Shown: in pieces, positions 1-13,300 of the stretch
Layout: each line of letters starts with the position of its first letter
How positions within the stretch are numbered: the stretch's first letter is position 1
NCBI RefSeq assembly: GCF_029227915.1
Contig: NC_079883.1
Location: 13,886,001-13,950,000, forward strand
DNA from: Hydractinia symbiolongicarpus
Lineage: Eukaryota > Cnidaria > Hydrozoa > Anthoathecata > Hydractiniidae
DNA: 64,000 nt
Reading direction: 5' to 3'
Made by a program: the position numbers and the translations under genes
Notes under the pieces: model-generated
The model's input: only the letters and a program-made list of their open reading frames with translations
What the model was told of the DNA's origin: nothing
Database searches by the model: none

Positions 1-329
1 ATAATGTAGCACAAATCCAAAAAGTAAAATCATCACTACCATTGTTACTTTTTGCATTCTCCTTAACATCAAAAATATTGTTTTGCACTAGGCAGAAAGA
101 CTAAGTGACACGTCAATAAAGATGCTACGTCAGAAAATGCGCTGTTTGTTAGCAAAATTTGCGACAAATACACCAGCTGTGATATATCCTAAAGTAATTA
201 TTTAAAACAAATAACGTTAAGTTATTATAAACAATCCTTAGAATAAAATTGTCGTGATCCGTAATTTCTGGATAGCCCGTCATTATTCTCAACATTATAA
301 CAACCAGTTTTACCAATTTTGAGTGTCTC

Positions 330-840
330 AATATTGTCTCTCCGGCAATTGGGCTCCGCGGAATGTGTCGTCCTTGTCATTCCTGCATTCTTTTTGCAAT
401 TTTTTCCATTATTCTTTATTCAAGAGATTTTTAATTCCTTTTCTTTCCAGTCACTTAGAAGATTGTCCTTTTGTTTGTCTCGCTAATAAAGCCCGTTTTA
501 CCTTTTCTTTCAAGTTTTCGTTTGACTCTGAGATAGCACTTCCAAAAGTTATATTTTCGTTCGTTTTGTTAAATAAAGTCCGTTTTACAAGATTTATTAT
601 CACCTTATTGTCCATATCGTCATACAAGTATATAGAAAATGTTCACAAAGTGTGGTAGTTTGGCACCACTTTGGCTGGTGTGATTTCTAAGAACGACAAA
701 AATTGTTGCACAAGTTATACAAATAGACATGCTTTCGACGAGAATGTGAAAGGTTAATATGAAAATGTTATGCGTGTTTGCCTGGGCTGACAACCACTTT
801 ACAGAGATAATTATAAAGAGGATTTACAAAAACACATAAA
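330..840 (-). pseudogene. Family B pseudogene B1 of the secreted Cys-rich peptide family
   Basis: Unprocessed relic that still has the two-exon layout. The exon 1 relic (about 782-838) ends in a leftover of the LSAQ signal end, but its start codon is lost and it contains a TAA stop. Its donor reads GC instead of GT. Exon 2 begins at 686 after TTAG and reads KSHQPKWCQTT, matching the family A start GSHQPTWC. A frameshift follows the second cysteine. The other frame then resumes MDNKVIINLVKR, and near the end KECRNDKDD and PERQY match the family A C terminus. The stretch carrying the third and fourth cysteines is deleted. This is a decayed paralogue, not a processed copy. Confidence 0.75.
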
Positions 841-859
841 TAAATTTCCTTCGATTTCT

Positions 860-1560
860 TTGGAGCGGCGTATTCACGTGTCCTAATCCTTTTATGGGTT
901 TATCGTCGTGGGACTCATCAAAAGTTGATAGAATTGACCCTTCCACCCACCCTTATATTAGAGTGATATTTGTAGGACACATATACATTTGTATTGTTGT
1001 CTTCTTTAAGGTTTTTGAGATATGTATTGTAACGAAATTTGAAAACAGATTTTTATATGGACTTTATTCCTTCTGTAGGTAGCCTTTTAGTAACTTAGGA
1101 CAAAGGCTTCTACTCAAGTTTGCAACAAACGACATGTTCTGCATAAACTGATCACGATCGTTGATTCCATTAACACCCATCCAACGGTTGTGACACAGAG
1201 GAGAGGAAGATTTAAAGTACCTAAGTGCCATAAAACCGGGAATTTTATGCTTAAGTGCTAAAACTAGACATAGTGGAAAAAAGAAACAGATTCCAGATGA
1301 TTGTATTCTAATCAAAAAGAACGTCACAAATACTTCGGACATTTTGTTCAAGGCTCGTCATTTTAACATTTGTATGAAATCCTCTGAGTCCTGATGCAAA
1401 TTTCCATTATTAAAAATGTTCCTGTAATTGTGTGTTATTGAATGGTTGTAGTTGGACTTATATGGCCAGTAAACAAAGTATTTAAGTAAATTAAACTGCT
1501 GCGTTGTACTAATTTTTAAACAAATACCCTGTACACCATTTCTGGTCACAAATTTACAAA
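860..1560. repeat. Module spacer downstream of B1, non-coding
   Basis: This block recurs at about 10400-11110, about 31090-31680 and, more worn, about 40430-41120. A short part recurs near 18530-18620. Open frames here differ between copies and carry indels, so I treat it as amplified spacer. No conserved protein is seen. Confidence 0.6.
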
Positions 1561-4480
1561 TATTACTAATTAATAGACGTTAAACAAGGAAGAAAAGTAA
1601 TATTTACACGTGTCCCTTTCCAATAACAACAAACAAAATTTCATAACGTAAGAAAAATATTTCTTGTTTCGCCAGAAAATGCTCTGGAAAGATTAATACT
1701 GCAGATTGCAAAATTTTATGTCAGTGTGTTATCAATAGACGAATTTCAAGGTCCATTTCTATTCTGCAAAATGCACAGCCGAAATAGAAATGAAACATAA
1801 AAACAATGTTTTTTAAAAACAATTTTAATTTACCAGCGAAGTGATGGACATATAGTTTGTTTACCTTTATTATTTCTCAAATTAACTTGTCAAATAATCA
1901 CATCATCCACTTTTGGTAAAAGAAATAGAAAATAAAATATTTTTATACCCATTAGGGGTATAAAAAGATTTTTCTCTAATCTTTGGCTAGCTAAGGTTGA
2001 TTGTTTGGATTTTATATTTAGCTACACTAGCACTATCATTGGTTAATATTAACTAGCTAGTTGGACCTTTAGCCAATGTTGTTGACATATATATACACTT
2101 TATTCTTTGTTATTGGATATCTCTTAAAACATCTGTAAAACCATTATGACTTGGCTTTCCTAAGCATGTTGGGTTTGTGGTATTCGACTGAATACTGATC
2201 TTTGTGTTATATATTTAAAAATTTGTACTAAGAGCAATGCAATCACCCAATGTAAAAGTACGCTTGCTCATAAGAACCCTTGAGCTTTACACTTTATAAA
2301 ACTATGACCCGTACGAATGTTACAGTTGCACGTGCAAAAAATTGTTTTTTTTAATTTATAAATTGTTCTGTCAATAAGTAGTATCTCTGTAAGTATTGCC
2401 AGATTTTTGTTCCATGTCAGGTATTTGTAGGGAGTTCTTTTTACACAAATCCGATAGAAAAACGCAAAATCTTTTCTGTATTATACTTCTTGAGTTGCCG
2501 AATTTAAGCATTCTACTGCAAGAGGGCAATATATTTTTTATAAAGAAAACTATTTACTTTATTCAAATAAAAACCTAGCATACTTTTTGTTGAGTGAGGG
2601 GGGGGGGGGCGAGGGTGTGATTGTTTTAAAAGGTAAGAAAATTGTAGATGAATAAACTGGAAACGATTTGTTTCAAGTCAACGATTTGTTTCGCCAAAGA
2701 TATGTTTAATATTCGATCGATTTATCCCAATAACTTAACCAAATGGCCTAAGACAGTTAAGAAAGTTTCAAATATATACAGACGGCTTTACAACTAATAA
2801 ATGCCTTTGTTATAACCCAGACAACATAACCTTACAAGTTTCACATTGTCATTATCAAAATTGTTAATAGACGCCTAATCATGCCCTGTCAAGTTATTTG
2901 CAAAGAGAATAGAAAATATTTTAACAACCTTGAATCTATTTTCTCAGAAAAGAGAGCAACACGACACCAAATACATTTTTTTCAAGGAATGATAAACCTA
3001 CAATACAAAAATAAATTAAAAAAGACAAACCGTAAAAATAAACAATTTGTGATTACTAAGTACACTGGGTTGAGCCAAAATACGTTTATTATGAATGTAT
3101 ACTAAATGAAAATGGTTAAAACATATTAGCAGTGAAGTGTGACAATAGCAACGATAAATAACTGGACAGCACATCATCTCTGTGTGCATAGCTAGCTATA
3201 ACATCCTCTCTATAATAACTGGCTAGGATGAAAAGCTGGGTATCTTTTTAAGAACATAATTATTGCTTATACAATAATAATATATATAAATTATAATTAT
3301 ATAAGTTATATAAAGTTTCAGTAAACTAGGTAAACATTTTAGACATTACAGTATAGAATAAAAACTTTTGAAAAAGTATGAAACAAGATGTTTGTTGGCT
3401 ACGTAGTTAGCCAACATTACAGTGGCCATAAATACAGACTAAATATAAATATATATTCCTAATTTTTGTTACACTTCCACTATTATTACATTTTATATAC
3501 TTTTATCAACCACGATTCTTGCAATATGACAGTTGAAAATTATAAAACCAACATTTGTTGTTACCTAATGTCAGAACAGCTACCACGGCTGAACATAAAA
3601 AGGCGATAGATTTGTCTATTGCCAGAATCGATACACAGGAGAAAAAAATAAATCTTGCCATCCAATTGAGGGTGGCTAGTATGCGTATCTTAACAGGAAA
3701 AAATAATAAAGTAAAAAGAAAAATTTACAATATACTTACCAAAGCTTTTCGTTTTTATTTGTACATTTTTAGATGTCCTCATTTTTAATAAAATTTAACT
3801 AAGGCGAAGAAAAACAACTTTAACCCTAATTGTACCAGTGTGGAAGGGGTGACTAGGTGGGAAATGAAGTGATTCAAAGGAGATTTACTGCTTAGAAGCC
3901 TAAAATACCAACAACACTTGAAGGAATTAACGTCCTACCTAGATTACGTCGTTTTTTATTCTAATGAGCTTATAAAATTGTTTTCCTAAATGTCATATTC
4001 TAACCTGTATCATGTTAAATGATATGAACATCAATTTTTTATATAAAACATATATTTTCATCTTATCTTTAAGAAAAGAAACTTTGAATATAAAATGTGA
4101 TGTCAGTTTCGATGGCAATGAATTCATTAAAATTATTTTTTATTCTGTTGAATATTCTTTTCTATTTTGGTTGAAAAGTCTATATTGAGAACTAAAGTCG
4201 TGTTAAAAGTACTAATTGAGACTTTGAATTGGCTGCAAAAATTGAAAAGATGAAAAATTTTAGGCATGTGTGGCGGGGATGGAAATCAGAAATGCTTCTT
4301 TTGTTGAACTTAGAAAATTGAAAATAAAAAATTGAAAATAGAAAATTGAAACACAAAATTTATGCAAAACGTAATTCCCATTTAAAAATGAATTTCCTAA
4401 ATCTATTGAATCATAAATAAACAAATATAACATTAAATTATTAAATATTAAATATTTCCATATATTTTCTTATAGAAATC
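1560..4480. repeat. Module spacer between B1 and the first A gene
   Basis: No gene is seen. The block matches 11110-13810 directly, 31690-34690 directly, and 27850-30100 in reverse. It holds a run of ten G at 2598-2610, an AT palindrome near 3270-3316, and several TAGCTAGC-type words. Short open frames at 2396-2578, 2881-3105 and 3555-3788 are not preserved in the other copies. Confidence 0.65.
3270..3316. repeat. AT-only palindromic stretch repeated in modules
   Basis: A TATATAAATTATAATTATA-type self-complementary tract. It recurs at about 12631-12672, 29038-29090 (reverse) and 33518-33562 at the same module position. It is probably a structure-prone spacer; no function is visible. Confidence 0.55.
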
Positions 4481-4531
4481 ACGTCATTTAACCCAACATT
4501 TTATCATCCAGTTTTACCGTGTTTGAGTTTC

Positions 4532-5024
4532 TCAATATGGTTGCTTCTGCAATGTGACTCGCTGACAATTGTTGTCACCGTTCTTACATTTGCTTTTGTA
4601 AGTTTTAACGTTATCTTTGTTTGCACGGCGACAGCTAACTTCGTTGTCTTTACATTTCCCTAAAAACGACTTTGAGTCCTTTCCATTTGATTTTTCGTTT
4701 GACTTTACAGTAGCACTTCCTAGAAGTAGCATTTTATCTGTTATTGTACTTCTTTCTCGTCTCACCAGTTGTTTTAAGTGCGTATCTTCCACTTTGCCGT
4801 TCAGTGGGCATATGTATGGAAAGTTTTTATAAATTATGGCACTTCGGCACCATGTTGGTTGGTGCGATCCCTAAATATAACAAAAGTCGTTTCACGAACC
4901 ATAAAATTATACATACCTTCGACTTTAAGTTGAAACTTTAGAATAGAAAATGTCAATCAATACTCACCTGCGCTGACAAATGAATTGCGGTGAAAAATAA
5001 AAAGAGCGTTTTTAAAGAAAACAT
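4532..5024 (-). CDS. Secreted six-cysteine peptide A1 (family A), intact
   Basis: Exon 1 is 4968-5024 and exon 2 is 4532-4870, separated by a 97-base phase-0 intron with GT (GTGAGT) and AG ends. The precursor is 131 residues. Residues 1-18 form a hydrophobic signal peptide (start MFSLKT, end HLSAQ), with likely cleavage after SA so that the mature chain would begin with Gln. The mature chain is lysine-rich with six cysteines: WC, YIC, then KCKDNEVSC and KCKNGDNNC, two C-x6-C pairs. No transmembrane segment follows. The start is fixed by the conserved exon 1 and by a TATA box about 95 bases upstream. It lies head to head with the broken copy at 6975-7415. No known family is recognised; secretion is inferred from the signal peptide. 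Confidence 0.82.
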
Positions 5025-5117
5025 GTTTATAAATGGTTGCTTTACTTCTAACTTGATGCTTTATCAGATATGTCTTGAGTTGTAAAGATGGTTGCTAAAC
5101 TGTTCACGTACCTACAA

Positions 5118-5191
5118 TTTTATAGTGTTTAGAGGAAAACTAAGTTGGGCTCGTTACTTTTCAAAACAGTTTCGAGATGCTTTATTTCCTT
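5118..5191 (-). promoter_or_regulatory. Core promoter of A1
   Basis: On the minus strand CTATAAAA lies at 5118-5125, followed by the word GTAGGTAC. Upstream of it is the block shared by all family A genes, with a TTTCGA-containing word and AAGTAACG, a variant of the GTGACGC word seen in other copies. Confidence 0.6.
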
Positions 5192-5199
5192 TTAGCGCC

Positions 5200-6800
5200 A
5201 TTAAAAAAAAGAAAAAATACCGGAAAACTATGTATGGCAATTGAAAATGAATTAATGATTGTAACCATGTAACTCTTCCTTGTTAATGTTTAAAAAATCT
5301 AGAATATGCAGGAAAAATTGTTTTTCGTTCTTCATGTTTTTACGTTTTCTATTTTATCACAGATTTGACATGAAATTACCAACTACACAGTACACATGTG
5401 ATTCCAGGTTTATCACAATAGGACATGTTGTGTCAAGGTGAACACAAAACTAAGTAGATAGAAATTATGCAAAGATCAATTAAGGAAAAGCAGCAACATA
5501 TTATTCCTGTAGAACCAACAGAGCAAGCCGGAAAATATTGGCGTGTAATATCTATCATCCTGTAGAAAGATTAAACACAAACAGGTAATTATCTTTACAT
5601 TATTTAATGCAGTCAGTTGTATTACGTAGATTTTTTTTGTTCTCTACTCTAATGATTACAAACATTCAAATATTTCTTCGTAATGTCTTAGAAATGTAGA
5701 GAAAGCAGGAAAAAAATTTTCGTTGCTGTTTTGACTACGCCGTAATAACAAACGTGATTGCTTTGAATGCTCTCCTGTGTAGCCGTGTGAGAGAATGGCG
5801 AATTATCTAAAGTGTATGTCGTATATACATACATATTATTGCATTGCAAATCAGCAGGGAAATTTGTTCATATAGTAACGCATCCCTAACTTACCAAATT
5901 CGTCTTTGAATGCATCACAGTGCTTTCATATCAAATTATTTTAATCCATCTTAACTAACTATTTAATGTGATTCTTGAAAGTTTATTAAATCTGTTTCTT
6001 TGAATGGTTTAGTACATCGATATGATTAATTTATCTTAGGTGTGCTTCAGATAGGTTCAATTCTTTAAAAAAATTAAATAAAACTAGTTAAAGAGAAGAT
6101 TTTTCAAAGATAAGTTTTTTTTTTGAATAAGCTTGAATTGTACTAATTCTTTTAAAGTAAATGCAAGGATGGCAAAAGAAAAGAATAAGCCATATCGTTG
6201 GCACGTAATCCTTATATAGTTTTTCGTGTGTGGTCCATACCACATTATGATTAACTTGGAATAACATGCCCAATCCGAACTCGATAATTTTTTTGAACTT
6301 TTTGTTATGACAAATATCTCAAAAACACGAAAAGTAACAAAGATACAACTGAGTTAAAAGTTTGTCAAAAAGACATACGTGCTCTACGTAATGCAACCGA
6401 ATGCATTAAATAATGTAGAGAGAATTCCTTCTTTTTAATCTTTCTACATAGTTATAGATAAAACTCGCTACTTCATCCGGCATGATCTCTTCGTTTTACA
6501 GGAAAATCATGTTGATGCTTTTCCTTAATTCATTTATGTATAATTCTTATATACTTTTCCTTGTCTTCACCCCGACAACATGTCTCATTGTGATAAATTT
6601 GAAATCGGATTTGTATTGTGCGCTTCGTCACTTTATGTCAAATTTTCGTTAAAATAGAAAACGTAAAAACATGAAAAACTAAATACAGTTTCTTCTGCTT
6701 TTTCTAAGTTTTTAAAAACAATACGAAGAAAAAGATCCATGAGTATAATCATTAATTTCTTTTTTAATTGCTAAGCATAGTTTTCCGGCACTTTTTAAGT
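5200..6800. repeat. Divergent spacer between the A1 and A2 copies (type I)
   Basis: Non-coding. Its outer parts mirror each other: the promoter-proximal 300 bases or so upstream of A1 recur in reverse upstream of the 6975 copy, including the words GGAAAACTATG and CATGTAACTCTTCC. The middle (about 5400-6600) recurs at 14740-16000, 42640-43800 and 46840-47940. No gene is seen. Confidence 0.6.
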
Positions 6801-6974
6801 TTTCTTTCGAAAAAAAGGAAATAAACGCTGCTCGAAACTGTACCAAAAAGTGACGCAGCCAAGTTAATTTCTCTCTCAACCCTATAAATAAGTAGGTACT
6901 GGAACGGTTTATCAGCCATCGTTTTAAAGCAGGACATATCTGATAAAGCATAAAGTTAGGAGTAAAATACAATA

Positions 6975-7415
6975 ATGTCTTCTTTGAAAATGCTTTTTTT
7001 TTAATATTCTTCGCAATTCGGTTGTCAGCTCAGGTTAATATTGATAACATTTTCTATTTTGAAGTTTTAGTTTTTTGACAAAGGTAAGTACAATTTATAG
7101 TTCATGAACGTGGTGTCGGACTACCATACTTTTAAAAAAAATTCCATATATTCGCGCAACGAACAGCAAGGGGAAGATATGCAGTTGAAACAACTAGTAA
7201 GCCGAGAAATAAGTACAAAAGCAAATAAAATGATACTTCTGGGAAGTGCTACTGTAAAATCCAACGAAAAATCCAAAGAAAAGGACTCTAAATCTTTTTT
7301 AGGGAAATATAAAGACAACGAAGTTAGCTGTAGCCGAGCAAACAATGTTAACGTTAAAACTTACAAAGACAAATGTAAGAATGGCGACAACAAATGTCAG
7401 CGAGTCAAATTGTAG
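6975..7415 (+). pseudogene. Broken family A copy A2
   Basis: Exon 1 starts at 6975 and runs to 7033. It is two bases longer than the family norm because of a run of nine T, which shifts the signal peptide out of frame. The intron 3' end and exon 2 start are deleted: TTCATG joins directly to AACGTGGTG, removing the splice acceptor and the first residues. A further one-base deletion lies near 7170. The second cysteine is now Arg (CGC), and the third is Tyr in GKYKDNE. The rest of exon 2 still reads well (QLVSREISTKANK, CKNGDNKC), so the loss looks fairly recent. A TATA box (CTATAAATA) remains near 6885. Confidence 0.8.
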
Positions 7416-7419
7416 AAGC

Positions 7420-9540
7420 GACAATATTGAGAAACTCAAACACGGTAAAACTGGATGATAAAACGTTTATTTAAATGACGGGATTTTTTATAAAAAAAAT
7501 AGATTGAAGTATTTTTATTCTAAGGATTAGTTATAATATTTTATGTTTTCATTTATTTATTTATCAATTGATTTAGGAAATTACTTGTTTTAATGGTAGT
7601 GATAGTATTTACGTTTTGAATAATTTTAAATTATATTGTTTGTGTATATTATGTTTCTTTTTTAATTCACTAAGTCCAACAAAAGAAGCATTTTTGATTT
7701 TCATCCCCGCCACACATGCCTAAAAAGTTTTTATTTTTCTAATTCTTTTAGTAAAAGTTTTCTCATATGGACTATGAACTGGATAAAATAAAAAAATTAA
7801 TGAATTTTCATCACTTCCTTGCCATCGAAAATTTTATACACAAAGTTTGTAACTTAAAGGATAAAGACAAGAACATATGTTTTACATAAAATATTAATGT
7901 TCATGACAGTAAACATGGTACAAAGTTAGAATATTGCATTTATAGATGTTCGGGGAAAAAGCAAATAATTAAGGTAGTCCTTAGAATCAAAAGCGACGTA
8001 ATCTTGGTACAACGGTATTTCGTTTAAGTGTGATTTGTATTTTGGCTTTGTGAAACCTATATGTACTTAGCAATATCTTAGTAACCACCTAGTAACCGAC
8101 AGGTAGTAAATAATTATATAACAATAGAACATCTTACAACACTTGTACATGTAGGTCTTACAAAGAAAATGTAATAACCCTCGCAAAGTATGGAGTTGTT
8201 CCAAAAGTCTTTCCTTTTTTCGCAAATCCGACGAAAGTTTAGAAAAGTCACACAGTTTCAGCACTCAAATACATGGCGAACAAAATTTAGACCCAGTCAA
8301 AGAAACGGCGGAGACTTTGTGGCCCCTCCACCTGCCCCATGCATACATTCAGATATCCAAAAAGACATTAACCAAGATAGAGGTCTTTTAAAGCCTTAGC
8401 CAGTGGTATGGTGTATCGTACCCTACTCCTGGTTAAAGGCATACTCTCGAAAAGTTTAATTCTCCATATTCAATGCGTTATTTTAATGACCAAACAATGC
8501 TTTCTTGTTTATTATTTCAGTGATCACTTGTTGTGTCTATATTTTTTATCTTAATTAACTTAGAAGCAGTTCTGTTCGTATTAAGGAGGTTCACGCTTAA
8601 CTAAAAATGCTAACGCACGTTCTACTTTGATAGATTCAAAATCAGTTTATATTAATTAGAAAATATGGGTGGGTTTATAACTTGGGATGAAATCAAAAAA
8701 AATAGCAATGCATCTTCTATTTCGTAGACGCAGTGAAAGACCGCTTGACATTAGACAAGATGAAAGTTGGTACTTCTTACTAATCTACAGAATAAAAATA
8801 AAGAATTTTTCAGTACGTTGACTGTTTATGGAGATGTAGGTTCACATGCAGTTCTCTTTGCGTATCAGCAACATCTTTGTTCGTTAATAACGATTCTTAG
8901 TAAGAACACTTTTACGATCATTGTGACACAATTGCTGAACTTTAAGCTGCATATGGCTAGATCGGGTCCATTTTTAAGTGATATATCCCTTCTATTCACG
9001 AAAATAATCATCTAACCAAGATTTAACGACTGAGAATAACCGTACTTTTGTTCCACTTGGAATTCCGTGAAGTTTACACCAATTTATTAACGGCCTCTAA
9101 CTAATTTTACTGATTCGGATTAGCAACTGTCACAACGTGGAGTGCGCGTCCTACGTTTTACGTTGGAGATGGCAAAAAGTGAATACATTGTGCGATAAAG
9201 TATCTTTTATGTTTTTCTTAATAAAGAAAAAAAAAGCTTCCATTTTCACTGTGAAGTTTTCTTTTGTTTAGTGTTTTTTGGCTCAGCTGAAGCATGTGCT
9301 TTTGTTATTGCGAATAAAAAGGATTATTGGCTTTCAGAAAATGTCAAATTTCGCCTAATTTTGTAGTTCCGATACAAACAACTTAGTGGCGCCAGGGCTC
9401 CGTCTTATATATTCCATATATATTTATCTTTACCATCAGACGTCTTTAAAGATCTTTCCACCCGTGACATCCACAAAAATCAAAAAAAATGACTTCCTTA
9501 AAATCTGTAAATTGAAGTACAAAGTAACCATACAAAAAAT
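7420..9540. repeat. Right flank of module U1
   Basis: No gene is seen. It matches 16110-17780 directly, 22380-24540 in reverse and, more diverged, 38700-39470 and 44640-46200. A strongly decayed copy of part of it lies at 58080-58800. Open frames at 8190-8399 and 8767-9015 are not preserved between copies. Confidence 0.6.
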
Positions 9541-9871
9541 ATAATATAAAACAAATCTAAAACGTAAAAGCTATCACTACCATTGTTATTTTTCGCATTC
9601 TCCTTAACATCAAAAATATTGTTTCGCACCCGGCACGAAGGCTAAGTGACATGTCAAGAAAGATGCTACGTCAAAAAATGCGCTGTTTGTTAGCAAAATT
9701 TACGACAAATACACCAGCTGTGATATATCCTGAAATAATTATTTAAAACAAATAACGTTAAATTATTATAAAAAATCCTTAGAACAAAATTATTGTGATC
9801 TGTAATTTTTAAATAGCTTGTCATTATTCTCAACATTTTAACAACCAGTTTTACCAATTTTGAGTGTCTCA

Positions 9872-10381
9872 ATATTGTCTCTCCGGCAATTGGACTCCCT
9901 GGAATGCGTCGTCCTTGTCATCCCTGCATTTTTGTTGTAATTTTTTCCATTATTCTTGATTTAAGAGCTTTTTAATTCCTTTTCTTTTCAGTCACTTAGA
10001 AGATTTTCCTTTCGTTTGTCTTGCTAAGTAAAGCCCGTTTTACATTTTCTTTCATGTTTTCGTTTGACTCTGAGTTAGCACTTCTAAAAGTTATAATATC
10101 GTTCGTTTTGTTAAGTAAAGTCCGTTTTACATGATTTATTATCACCTTATTGTCCACATCGTCATACAAGTATATAGAAAATGTTCACAAAGTGTGGTAG
10201 CTTGGCAACACTTTGGCTGGTGTGATTTCTAAGAATGACAAAAATTGTTACACAAATTATACAAATAGACATGCTTTCGACAAAAATGTGAAAGGTTAAT
10301 ATGAAAATGCTATGCGTGTTTGCCTGCGCTGACAATCACTTTACTGGGAAAATTATGAAAAAGATTTACAAAAACACATAT
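9872..10381 (-). pseudogene. Family B pseudogene B2
   Basis: Direct sister of B1. The exon 1 relic lies near 10324-10380 with a GC donor and internal stops. Exon 2 begins near 10228, with the ancestral frameshift after the second cysteine region. Extra substitutions relative to B1 (for example GGCAACAC for GGCACCAC) show it drifting freely. Confidence 0.72.
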
Positions 10382-10389
10382 ATGAATTT

Positions 10390-13300
10390 CCTTCGTTTTG
10401 TTCTGCGGCTTAATCACGTGTCCTAATCCTTTTATGGGTTTATCGTCGTGTGACTCATCAAAAGTCGATAGAATTGACCGTTCCACCCACCCTTATATTA
10501 GAATGATACTTGTAGGACACATATACAGTTGTATCGTTGTCCTCTTTAAGGTTTTGGAGATATGTATCGTAACGAAATTTGGACACAGTTTTATATGGAC
10601 TTTATTCCTTCTGTAGGTAGCCTTTTAGTAACTTAGGACAAAGGCTTCCACTCAAGTTTGCAATAAACGACATGTTCCGCATAAACTGATCACGATCGTT
10701 AAATCCATTAACACCCAACCACCGGTTGTGACACAGAGGAGGGGAATATATAAATTACCTAAGGCCATAAAACCGGGAATTTTATGCTTAAGTGCTAAAA
10801 CTAGACATAGTGGAAAAAAGAAACAGATTCCAGATGATTGTATTCTGATCAGAAAGAACGTCACAAATATTGCGGACATTTTGTTAAAGGCAACAGTATT
10901 GTCATTTTAACATTTGTATGAAATCGTCCTGATACGAAATTCCATTATTAAAAATGTTCCTATCCTTTGTAATTGTCAGTTATTGAGTGATTGTAGTCAG
11001 ACTTATATGGCCAGTAAACAAAGTATGTAAGTAATTAAACTGCAGTGTTGCACTAATTTTTAAACAAATACTTTTTACCCTATACACCGTTTCGGCTCAC
11101 AAAGTTACAAATATTAGTAATTAATATACGTTAAACAAGGAAGAAAAGTAATATTTACACGTGTCTCTTCCCAATAACACCAAACAAAATTTGATAACGT
11201 AAGGAAAATTATTCTTGTTTCGCCAGAAAATGCTCTGGAAAAGTTAATACTGCAGATTGCAAAATTTTATGTCAGTGTGTTATCTATTCGGCAAAATACA
11301 CAGCCGAAATAGAAATAAAACATAAAAACAATGCCATTTAGAAAAAAAATTAATTTTCCAGCGAAGTGATGGACATATAGTTTTTTTACCTTTATTATTT
11401 CTCAAATTAACTTGTCAAGTAATCATATCATCAACTTTTGATTTTTTTTTACCCATTGGGCTTATTAAAGTTTTTGTTTTGTATTTTTTTCTAATGTTTG
11501 TGTAGCTAACGTTGATTGGTTAGATTTTATATTTAGCTACACTATCAATATTAGTTAGCTAGTTGGAGCTTTAACCAATGTTGTTGACATATATATACTC
11601 TTTATTCTTTGTTATTGGATATCTTTTATTTTTTAAAACATCTGTAAATAACATTATGACTTGGCTATCCTAAACATGTTGGGTTGGTGGTATTTGACAT
11701 CTTTATGTTACATGTTCAATAAATTGTAATGACCTTGAAGAATGTTACAGTTGCACGTGCAAATTGTTTTTTTTTAATTTATAAATTGTTCTGTCAATAA
11801 GCAGTATCTCTGTAGGTATTGTCAGGTTTTTGTTTCATGTCAGGTATTTGTAGGGACTTTTTAGACAAATCCGATAGAAAAAACACAAAAACTTTTCTGT
11901 ATTATACTTCCTGAGTTGCGGAATTTAAGCATTCTACTGCAAGAGGGCAATATAATTTTGCGAGGGTGTGATTTTTTAAAAAGGTAAGAGAATTGTAGAT
12001 GAATAAACTGGCAAGGATTTGTTTCAAGTCAACGATTTGTTTCAGTACACTGCCAAAGATATGTTTAATATTCGATCGACTTACCCCAATAACTTAACCA
12101 AATGGCCTAAGACAGTTAAGAAAGTTTCAAATATATACAGATGGCCTTACAACTAATAAATGCCTTTGTTATAACCCAGACAAGATAACCTTACAAGCTT
12201 AACATTGTCATTATCAAAATAGTTAATAGAGGCCTAACCTTGCTATGTCAAGTTAATTCCAAAGAGAATAAAAACTATTTTAAGAATATTGAACCTATTT
12301 TCTCAAGGAAGAGAGCAATACGACACCTAATAAATTTTTTTTCAGGGAATGATAAGCCTACAATACCAAAATGAATCAAAAAAGATAACACGTGAAAATA
12401 AACAATCTGTGATTACTAAGTACATTGGGTTGAGCCATAATACGTTTATTATAAATGTATACTAAATGAAAATGGTTAAAACATATTAGCAGTGGAGTGT
12501 GACAATAGTAACGATACATAGCCGGCCATTACATCATCTTTGTGTACATAGCTATCTATAACATCCTCTCTATAATAACTGGCTAGGATGAAGAGCTGAG
12601 AATCTTTTTTGGGAAAATAATTATTGCCTATATAATGATAATATATATAAATTATAATTATATAAGTTATATAAAGTTTCAGTAAACTAAGTAAACATTT
12701 TAGACCTTACAGTATAGAATATAAACTTTTTGGAAAAGTATGAAACAAGACATTTGTTGGCTATCTAGTTAGCCAATATTACAGTGGCCATAAATACAGA
12801 CTAAATATAAATAAATATTCCTAATTTTTGTTATTATATACTTTTATCAACCACGATTCTTGCAATATGCAGTTGAAAATTATAAAACCAACATTTGTTC
12901 TTACCTAATATCAGAACAGCTACCACGGCTGAACAGAAAAATGCGATATTAAGATTGGTCTAATGTCAGATGCGATACACAGGAGAAAAAGTATAAATCT
13001 TGCCATCCAATTGAGGGTAGCTAGAATCCGTATCTTAACAGGAAAAAATAATAAATTAATGAGAAAAATTTACAATATACTTACCAAACCTTTTTTTTTC
13101 ATTTGTACATTTTAAGATGTTCTGATTTTTAATAAAATTTACCTAAGGCAAAAAAAACAATTTTAACCTTATTTGCACCAGTGTGGAAGGGATGACTATG
13201 TGGGAAATAAGGTACTTCAAAGGAGATTTAGGGCTTAGAAGCCAAAAATACCAACAACATTTAAAGGAAATAACGTCCTACCAAGATTACGTCGCTTTTG

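Larger units (their letters stand above)
1..9540. repeat. Module U1 of a tandem segmental duplication
   Basis: First copy of a module of about 9.5 kb. Position 1 aligns with about 9541, and the whole order recurs: family B pseudogene (-), spacer, family A gene (-), divergent spacer, family A copy (+), right flank 7.8-9.4 kb. Similarity to U2 is uneven. About 3960-6120 is almost identical to 13300-15460, while both sides carry many substitutions and small indels. The true left border lies outside the window. Confidence 0.85.

Noticed and set aside
149-331. 60-codon frame starting MRHSKLVKLV, repeated at 9690 and 22102
   Set aside because: It lies in the 3' flank homologous to sequence downstream of family A genes, and the frame appears only because copies are similar. 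The B3 and B5 versions are disrupted.
894-1350. Gene in the repeated block with frames on both strands
   Set aside because: Counterparts at 10398, 18530 and 31090 carry frame-changing indels, and no conserved residues pattern emerges.
2598-2610. G-run as a regulatory quadruplex
   Set aside because: It is a single homopolymer run, missing from the sister module, so simple length drift is enough.
4617-4832. Conserved opposite-strand frame starting MFARRQLTSLSLHFPK over exon 2, also at 13952, 24635, 34857, 38353 and 44313
   Set aside because: It is the antisense of exon 2. It stays open because the sense strand is conserved, and it has no start, promoter or splice context of its own.
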